From assembly GCA_016787345.1 (NCBI GenBank), contig JAEUUU010000021.1, forward strand, positions 1-64,000: a stretch of 64,000 nucleotides of DNA, written 5' to 3'. The notes under the pieces were generated by a model, which did not search any database, was not told the DNA's origin, and saw nothing but the letters and a program-made list of their open reading frames with translations. The stretch comes from Saprospiraceae bacterium (GTDB lineage Bacteria; Bacteroidota; Bacteroidia; Chitinophagales; Saprospiraceae). The first letter of the stretch is position 1, and the number at the start of each line of letters is the position of its first letter. The position numbers were made by a program, and so were the translations under genes. Shown piece after piece: positions 59,057-64,000 of the stretch.

Positions 59057-60241
59057 TCAGGCCTTTTCCAACGCCTGTTCGATATCTGCCAGTATATCGC
59101 CAAAGGTCTCCAGTCCGACAGATATCCGCACAAGACCCGGAGTGATACCCACCGAGAGCCGTTCTTTTTCACTTAATTTCGAATGGGTCGTCGAGGAGGG
59201 GTGGGAGGCGATTGTCCGGCTGTCGCCGAGGTTGTTGGTGCGCGAAATCATGTTGAGCTGATTCAGAAAACGGCGGCCCGCTTCCACGCCGCCGGCGAGT
59301 TCGAAGGCCACGATGCCGCCGCCGTTGGTCATTTGACGGAGGGCGATGGCGTGCTGCGGATGGCTGGGCAGAAAGGGGTATTTGACGCGGGACAATTTCG
59401 GGTGTCCTTCCAACGCCTGCGCCAGCGCCAGGGCGTTGGCAGCGTGCTTTTCCATGCGCAAATGCAGGGTTTCCAGGCTTTTGCTCAATACCCAGGCGTT
59501 GAACGGGCTGAGCGAAGGGCCGGTGTTGCGGGTCATCAGGTAAAGTTCGTAGATCAGTTCTTCCCGCCCGACTACAACGCCGCCGAGCACGCGGCCCTGG
59601 CCGTCCATAAATTTGGTGGCCGAATGGATCACCAGATCGGCGCCAAAGCGGATGGGTTGCTGCACCGCCGGCGTGGCAAAACAATTGTCAACGACGTACA
59701 GGACGTCATGCCGGCGGCAAATTTCTCCGACCCAGGCCAGATCGATGATGTCCAGTCCCGGATTCGAGGGTGTTTCCAGGTACAGCATTTTGGTATTGGG
59801 CCGGATCAGCGCTTCCAGTGTTTCCGGCCGGGTCATATCGAAATAAGTCGATGCTATGCCCCATTTCGGCAGGTATTTGGTCAAAATGGTGTGCGTGGAG
59901 CCGAATACTGCCGATGCCGACAGGATATGATCGCCCTGGTTGAGAAAGGTCATAAAGATGGAAAACACGGCCGCCATGCCTGTTCCCGTAGCCACACCGG
60001 CTTCGGCGCCTTCGAGCGCGCACACCTTGTCGACAAACTCGTCGACCGTAGGATTGGAAAACCGGCTGTAAATATTGACGTCGAGGCTGTCGTCGGTGAA
60101 TGCGGCAGCCATGTCTTCGGCCGAATCGTAGACAAAACTGGAGGTCAGAAACAGCGGGGTGCTGTGTTCTTTTTCGGCGGTGCGGCGGGTTTGGGTGCGA
60201 ATAGCGAGGGTTTCGGGCCCCGGAGTGGATGGTTCGGACAT
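59057..60241 (-). CDS. metZ: O-succinylhomoserine sulfhydrylase-type PLP enzyme
   Basis: A 394-aa enzyme of the Cys/Met metabolism PLP family: YSRFSNPTVDEF, the cofactor phosphate loop ATGTGMAAVFSIFM, YLETPSNPGLDIIDL, VVDNCFATP, the PLP lysine in HSATKFMDGQGRVLGG (near 210), and SHPSSTTHSKL. Overall it resembles MetZ, which makes homocysteine directly from O-succinyl- or O-acetylhomoserine and sulfide; cystathionine gamma-synthase or methionine gamma-lyase remain possible. Its own -7 box lies 17 nt upstream of the ATG. Confidence 0.85.
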   Translation of the reverse strand: MSEPSTPGPETLAIRTQTRRTAEKEHSTPLFLTSSFVYDSAEDMAAAFTDDSLDVNIYSRFSNPTVDEFVDKVCALEGAEAGVATGTGMAAVFSIFMTFLNQGDHILSASAVFGSTHTILTKYLPKWGIASTYFDMTRPETLEALIRPNTKMLYLETPSNPGLDIIDLAWVGEICRRHDVLYVVDNCFATPAVQQPIRFGADLVIHSATKFMDGQGRVLGGVVVGREELIYELYLMTRNTGPSLSPFNAWVLSKSLETLHLRMEKHAANALALAQALEGHPKLSRVKYPFLPSHPQHAIALRQMTNGGGIVAFELAGGVEAGRRFLNQLNMISRTNNLGDSRTIASHPSSTTHSKLSEKERLSVGITPGLVRISVGLETFGDILADIEQALEKA

Positions 60242-60258
60242 GCTGCTTGAGTTTGCTG

Positions 60259-60266
60259 CAAAGGTA
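60259..60266 (-). promoter_or_regulatory. -7 box of metZ
   Basis: TACCTTTG on the minus strand, a perfect TAnnTTTG, 17 nt before the metZ ATG. No SAM riboswitch fits in the 33-nt gap to the upstream gene. Confidence 0.5.
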
Positions 60267-60274
60267 GCCCTTCT

Positions 60275-62056
60275 TCACTGCTCCGCGTTTTTGGCGATTC
60301 GTGCGGCGATTGTTTTAAAACGCGGGTGTTTTCGCACACTGTCGAGGCTTTTTTCCCGTGCCAACCATTCGGGGTCGTCATACCCAAGATCAGCGGCTTT
60401 GGAGAGGTTTTGCACGGCCGCCTCCGGGTCGTTTTTCAGGGCATAATAGCAGGCCAGGTTGCGGTATAGCCAGCTGTTACCCGGATCGAGTTGTCTGGAA
60501 CGGTCCAGCGCAACCCGGGCCGGGTCGAGTTTTCCAAGACCCAACTGTGCCGTTGCAATGTTGTTGTAGCAATAAGCCAGGTCTTGACGATTGTCGGCTG
60601 ATGGCTCGTCGCCCGGTTTTTCCAGTATCTCTTTTTGTTTGTCAAATACACTCAGGGCGCTGTCGTAACTTTTTCCGGCGAGGTACAGCATACCCAGCGA
60701 ATTCAACGTTTCCGATAGGCCGGGTTTAAAATGGTCAGCGCCGGAAGCAAGCAGATTGGCATACACGCCGATACTTTCGAGGTATGCTTTTTTGGCTTTT
60801 GAAGAATCGGCCAGTTGGACATACAAATCGCCCGAGCGCATCAACAGATCGGCCAGCAGCGGGCGATACACCTCCGGGTATAGTTCGTCGAGCCTGCGGC
60901 GTATTTCCAGCGCTTCTTCAAAATAGGGCAATGCGCGTTGTGGCTCGCCCAGGTCGTTGTAAACACTGCCAAGGTGTATCAACTGGGTTGCCAGGTCGGG
61001 CTCGTGCATCTGCGGGTTATCGGCTGCCTGCCGCCGACGGATGCCTATCGACTCTTCGTAAAACGGTATCGAGCGCGCATACTCCTTTTTGTTGCACAAC
61101 AAAACGCCCATGTTGCCCAGTGAAATCGCCAGATAAAACTCATACAAGGCAGGGTCGAGGGCCGCCAGCCGTCGCCGGATGGCGATAGATTGCAAAAGCA
61201 TTTCTTCCCCTCTGTCCAGTTTGTTTTGATAAATGTAGCAGGATGCAAGGCTGTTCAAAATGTTGGCAAGTTCGGGTTCGTACCGGGTAGAATCCTTCCG
61301 AACCAGCCGGTAGTGAATCTGCAAGGCTTCTGTATAGGCATTTTCCGCTTCGTCAAATTTTTTCCAGGACAGATAGGTGTTGCCGGTGCTCACGAGTGCG
61401 CCGGATAATTCGGGTTCGTTGATCTCCGGACTTTGAACAGCCAGCCGCCGGTACAATGCCACTCCTTCCTGATTAAATTTCTCCGCTTTGGCGAAATCGT
61501 ATTGTTCCCTGTAAAAGGCCGCCATTTGAATCAGGTACTTTGCCCGCCAGGGTTCGTACTGTTCGGGATCGGTCTCGGCGAGCACGTTGAAAATGCTCAA
61601 AGCCTCCTCCAAATGGGGTTTAGCCTTGGAAAACTGTTTTTGATAGAGGTACAAAATGCCGAGATTGCCCGAAGCAATAGCGACAGCCGAAGAATTGGAC
61701 AGCCCTTTTTGCACAGCATACTTTCGCCGTATAGCCAACGACTGCAAAGCGAAGGATTCGGCGCGCTGGTAGTCGCTCATATCGAAACAGAGTGCAGCAT
61801 AATCGAGTAAAGTGGCAGCCAATAGCAGTTCGAACCGATCCGGATCAGTCCTGGCCAGCAGAAGAAACGTGTTGGTTGCATTGGTGTAATGCTTGTCGGC
61901 CTGATCGTAATGCTGGGTTTGATAAGCCGATTCTCCCAGGCGAACTTCCTTGTCGGCCAGTGCTTCCAGGCTGTCGATGACAGAAGCCGACAAGGCTTGA
62001 GCCGTCAAATTTTTGATGGAAACCAATATTATCAAAACCACAATAAATTTCCTCAT
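60275..62056 (-). CDS. Exported TPR-repeat protein, paralogue of the protein beyond metZ
   Basis: A 593-aa protein with a signal peptide (FIVVLIILVSIKNLTAQ) and about ten TPR units between residues 25 and 530 (SGNLGILYLYQKQFSKAKPHL, NSLASCYIYQNKLDRGEEML, HLGSVYNDLGEPQRALPYF, each with the A/G8-A20 pattern). The C-terminal module PGNSWLYRNLACYYALKND to WLAREKSLDSVRKHPRF matches the end of the 720-aa TPR protein. Periplasmic scaffold; function unknown. metZ follows after 33 nt. Confidence 0.8.
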   Translation of the reverse strand: MRKFIVVLIILVSIKNLTAQALSASVIDSLEALADKEVRLGESAYQTQHYDQADKHYTNATNTFLLLARTDPDRFELLLAATLLDYAALCFDMSDYQRAESFALQSLAIRRKYAVQKGLSNSSAVAIASGNLGILYLYQKQFSKAKPHLEEALSIFNVLAETDPEQYEPWRAKYLIQMAAFYREQYDFAKAEKFNQEGVALYRRLAVQSPEINEPELSGALVSTGNTYLSWKKFDEAENAYTEALQIHYRLVRKDSTRYEPELANILNSLASCYIYQNKLDRGEEMLLQSIAIRRRLAALDPALYEFYLAISLGNMGVLLCNKKEYARSIPFYEESIGIRRRQAADNPQMHEPDLATQLIHLGSVYNDLGEPQRALPYFEEALEIRRRLDELYPEVYRPLLADLLMRSGDLYVQLADSSKAKKAYLESIGVYANLLASGADHFKPGLSETLNSLGMLYLAGKSYDSALSVFDKQKEILEKPGDEPSADNRQDLAYCYNNIATAQLGLGKLDPARVALDRSRQLDPGNSWLYRNLACYYALKNDPEAAVQNLSKAADLGYDDPEWLAREKSLDSVRKHPRFKTIAARIAKNAEQ

Positions 62057-62108
62057 GATGAATAGCGAATGATTTTATTTTAAAAAAGACGCCAATATTA
62101 AATATATC

Positions 62109-62141
62109 AAAGGGTAAATTCGCCCATTCTTAAAATCAAAC
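62109..62141 (-). promoter_or_regulatory. Possible promoter of the 593-aa TPR gene
   Basis: On the minus strand, TTTG (62141-62138), 20 nt, then TACCCTTTG, which fits TAnnTTTG with one extra base. Confidence 0.35.
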
Positions 62142-62154
62142 ACTTTACCCTGTT

Positions 62155-62583
62155 ATGGAACAAATCAACTGGCTGGCCGTCGCCGTAGCGGCCATCATGC
62201 CGATGATCGTCGGCTTTTTGTACTACCACCCCAAAGCCATGGGCAGCGCCTGGATGCGGGTCAACGGGTTTTCACTCGATACCTTGACTCCCCCGAAGCC
62301 TGTGTTGTACCTCGTGGCGCTGGGCCTTTCTTTCCTGCTCGCTTTGCGAATGGCTGCCGACGTGACGGGGCCCGGCCAGCAAACAGCGCCCGACGGACAC
62401 AGCTACGTCACTTTCCAGCACGGCGTCGCACACGGTATTATCAACTCCTTGCTCATTGTGTTACCGGTACTCGGCACTATGTCGATTTTTGAAAAACGCG
62501 GATGGACCTGGGTATTTGTCAATCTGGGCTACTGGGTGATTACACTGGTGCTGATGTGCGGGATTTTGAGCGCCTGGCGTTGA
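62155..62583 (+). CDS. DUF1761 membrane protein
   Basis: A 142-aa protein with four hydrophobic helices. The start INWLAVAVAAIMPMIVGFLYYHPKAMGSAWM, read as two parts, is the DUF1761 pattern (a helix, then YYxPK..G..W), and FQHGVAHGIINSLLIVLPVL and WVFVNLGYWVITLVLM match the later helices. The family function is unknown. It is divergent from the TPR gene; the 49-bp tandem-repeat block starts a few bases after its stop codon. Confidence 0.85.
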   Translation: MEQINWLAVAVAAIMPMIVGFLYYHPKAMGSAWMRVNGFSLDTLTPPKPVLYLVALGLSFLLALRMAADVTGPGQQTAPDGHSYVTFQHGVAHGIINSLLIVLPVLGTMSIFEKRGWTWVFVNLGYWVITLVLMCGILSAWR

Positions 62584-62586
62584 TCT

Positions 62587-62882
62587 TTGCACATACGTTA
62601 AGCCGCGATGCGGCACAGGAAAGTCGGGTATCATTTACCATGAATCCCCCGGGGTACAACTGCCACATCGCGGCTTAACGTATGTAGAATTGATTGCAAG
62701 GTCATTTATTGCCGCATCGCGGCATGACGTATGTAGAATTGATTGTAAGGTCATTTATTGCCGCATCGCGGCTTAACGTATGTAGAATTGATTGTAAGGT
62801 CATTTATTGCCGCATCGCGGCATGACGTATGTAGAATTGATTGCAAGGTCATTTATTGCCGCATCGCGGCATAACGTGCAAA
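62587..62882. repeat. 49-bp tandem repeat block with an inverted end
   Basis: Units of 49 bp begin at 62662, 62711, 62760 and 62809, with a partial fifth at 62858. Each opens with the palindromic GCCGCATCGCGGC and continues ACGTATGTAGAATTGATTG. A single inverse copy (ACATACGTTAAGCCGCGATG) lies at 62591, and the ends of the block (TTTGCAC.. and ..GTGCAAA) are inverted repeats. The spacers are identical, so this is not a CRISPR array. In 62883-63036 I see nothing else. Confidence 0.9.
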
Positions 62883-63036
62883 TCAATGCCAAAATTTCGG
62901 GATAAAGCCTTGCATGAAATCCCATCGGTTTTAGGCCGAACGGGCGTGTAAGACAGCCGCGATAGTGCGGTTTCTTACCATTCACAACACTTGGAACAGG
63001 TTGGTCGTTATGGGGAAAAAATAAAAATCTGTTCCT

Positions 63037-63597
63037 ATGAAAAAAGTGTTTTCTGTCCTGTTTCTCACTATCGGTCTCGGTTTGATTTACAGCAGCTGCT
63101 GCAATGGCGACAACCCGCCTTTTTTCGATTACACCCGCCTTCAGGTAGCACCCATTAGTATTGTCTCACAACCTCCGACCAGCTACACCGCCGCACTGAA
63201 CATTATCCCCGACAATATCAGTTTTGTTGCCGATGCGGCGCTGCCCAACCTGATTCCTGCCGCTTACGGCCTTTCCTGTCCCGAACCCGGTCGAGAAGGC
63301 CCCAAACACAAAATTGCTTCCATTTCTATTACGGCCGACAAGGATTTCGATGCCAACTATCCGGCAGGCGCTTCGTTGTCGCCCCTGTTTTTTTATTTCT
63401 TCGGACCTCAAAAAGCGCTGACAGAGGTCGATCCTCTTTTCAACGATTTTGTCTCCCCCGAACAGGGGCTCATCGTATACAGCAAATCGCTTCCTGCCGA
63501 CACGACGCAGGCTTTTCAACTCACCGTACGGATCACAAAGGATAACGGCACAACGGCAGAAGGCGTAATTCAATCGGTAAAATTCAGTCCGAAATAA
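63037..63597 (+). CDS. Lipoprotein, unknown function
   Basis: A 186-aa protein with a lipoprotein signal (LFLTIGLGLIYSSCC, lipidated Cys near 21). The mature part contains FFDYTRLQVAPISIV, YGLSCPEPGREGPKHKIASISI, DFDANYPAGASLSPLFFYFF and a C-terminal FQLTVRITKDNGTTAEG, suggesting a small beta-sandwich. I recognise no named domain with confidence. It is preceded by the 49-bp repeat block and converges with the next gene. Confidence 0.7.
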   Translation: MKKVFSVLFLTIGLGLIYSSCCNGDNPPFFDYTRLQVAPISIVSQPPTSYTAALNIIPDNISFVADAALPNLIPAAYGLSCPEPGREGPKHKIASISITADKDFDANYPAGASLSPLFFYFFGPQKALTEVDPLFNDFVSPEQGLIVYSKSLPADTTQAFQLTVRITKDNGTTAEGVIQSVKFSPK

Positions 63598-63604
63598 CCC
63601 GCTT

Positions 63605-64000
63605 TTACCCGCGCCGGAAAATAACCCACACCGCCAGGAAAGCCGCTGCGCCAAAGCCCCAGCGGCTTTCTTCTTCCATACCCATATCCCTGATTGTCAG
63701 ACTGAAAAACGCCAACCCAACGGCCAGGATGGCCATTGCGACACTCCCGACGGCCCGGGCAATACGCCGCGCGCCAGCTTCTATATCGGGCGTTCGGAAA
63801 TCCAGTTCGCCCGAGCGCGCTTTGCGCAGGGTACGCTGGAGTTCGTCGGGAAGTGCAAGAGTGGTCGTCACGGTATTTTGCAGATAATGCCGCAGGTACC
63901 CGACAACTCCGCCTTTGCCTTTGAGAATATAATCCTGCATGAAAGGCCGGATAACGTCCAGCGGATTGAACAGCGGGTCAAGCGTGTTGGAAATACCGAG
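63605..64000 (-). CDS. ABC1/UbiB-like protein, C-terminal part (5' end outside window)
   Basis: The open frame continues to the window edge, so at least 131 residues of a longer protein are present. It begins LGISNTLDPLFNPLDVIRPF, continues with an amphipathic region (LRHYLQNTVTTTLALPDELQRTLRKARSGEL) and ends in two hydrophobic helices (VGSVAMAILAVGLAFFSL, WGFGAAAFLAVWVIF). This is how the AarF/UbiB atypical kinases end: LDPxFNP..V..PF, a helix before LP..L, and a C-terminal membrane anchor. UbiB proteins support quinone synthesis. The kinase motifs lie outside, so the call is tentative. Confidence 0.6.
   Translation of the reverse strand, partial: LGISNTLDPLFNPLDVIRPFMQDYILKGKGGVVGYLRHYLQNTVTTTLALPDELQRTLRKARSGELDFRTPDIEAGARRIARAVGSVAMAILAVGLAFFSLTIRDMGMEEESRWGFGAAAFLAVWVIFRRG

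Noticed and set aside
62662-62882. Regular palindromic repeats that could look like a CRISPR array
   Set aside because: The sequences between the palindromes are identical from unit to unit, the block is a simple 49-bp tandem repeat, and no cas gene is near.

Overview
The window reads as a chromosomal segment of a Bacteroidota bacterium, most likely of the Saprospirales group (the phylum is well supported, the order is inference). Evidence: six secreted proteins end in type IX secretion (T9SS) sorting domains of both the type A and the gliding-motility type B kind; FtsZ ends in the FLHDNVD tail; FtsI carries a C-terminal PASTA domain; PspC and PadR genes are paired; and promoters follow the Bacteroidota pattern TTTG-N~20-TAnnTTTG. 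No rRNA, tRNA, CRISPR array or insertion-sequence transposase was seen.

Layout. 1-10 kb (+): end of a Reg_prop propeller protein, a large SASA-type esterase cargo protein, small unknown proteins, a subclass B1 metallo-beta-lactamase, a WG-repeat protein, a T9SS type B propeller/PKD protein and TerC. 10.7-30.5 kb (-): a delta-60 repeat protein, then the whole division and cell-wall (dcw) cluster, in transcription order mraZ-rsmH-ftsL-ftsI-murE-mraY-murD-ftsW-murG-[lipoprotein]-murC-[secreted 183 aa]-ftsQ-[four-helix-bundle protein]-ftsA-[62-aa membrane protein]-ftsZ. 31-35 kb (-): a 1294-aa FG-GAP/SprB T9SS type B protein. 35-40.8 kb: a methyltransferase, a sulfide:quinone oxidoreductase divergent from two YeeE/YedE sulfur transport proteins with a CRP/FNR-like box between them, then glmM and an orphan membrane LytTR regulator. 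41-52 kb: metabolic and envelope genes (ribA, cysteine desulfurase, malic enzyme, msrB, a thioredoxin-dockerin-cohesin-like T9SS protein, a GT2 glycosyltransferase, a sugar-kinase-like phosphotransferase, a PPP-family phosphatase). 52.5-64 kb: DoxX-like protein, PspC and PadR operon, two paralogous TPR proteins flanking metZ, DUF1761, a lipoprotein, and the end of an ABC1/UbiB-like protein.

The most unusual feature is the intergenic DNA. At least eight gaps are filled by imperfect inverted repeats whose arms are short, locus-specific degenerate tandem repeats. Several share the core GAGAGCAGCAACAACCC, and nearly all start or end exactly at the stop codon of a neighbouring gene. One of them, inside the dcw cluster between ftsQ and ftsA, encloses a complete four-helix-bundle (23S rRNA intervening-sequence-protein type) gene, which suggests a cassette or mobile-element family. 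A separate GC-rich palindrome lies in frame inside murC, and one repeat arm encodes the last residues of MurE.

The dcw genes together make lipid II and build the divisome. MraZ probably represses the operon at a promoter overlapped by GTGG direct repeats, and a second, strong promoter precedes ftsA-ftsZ.
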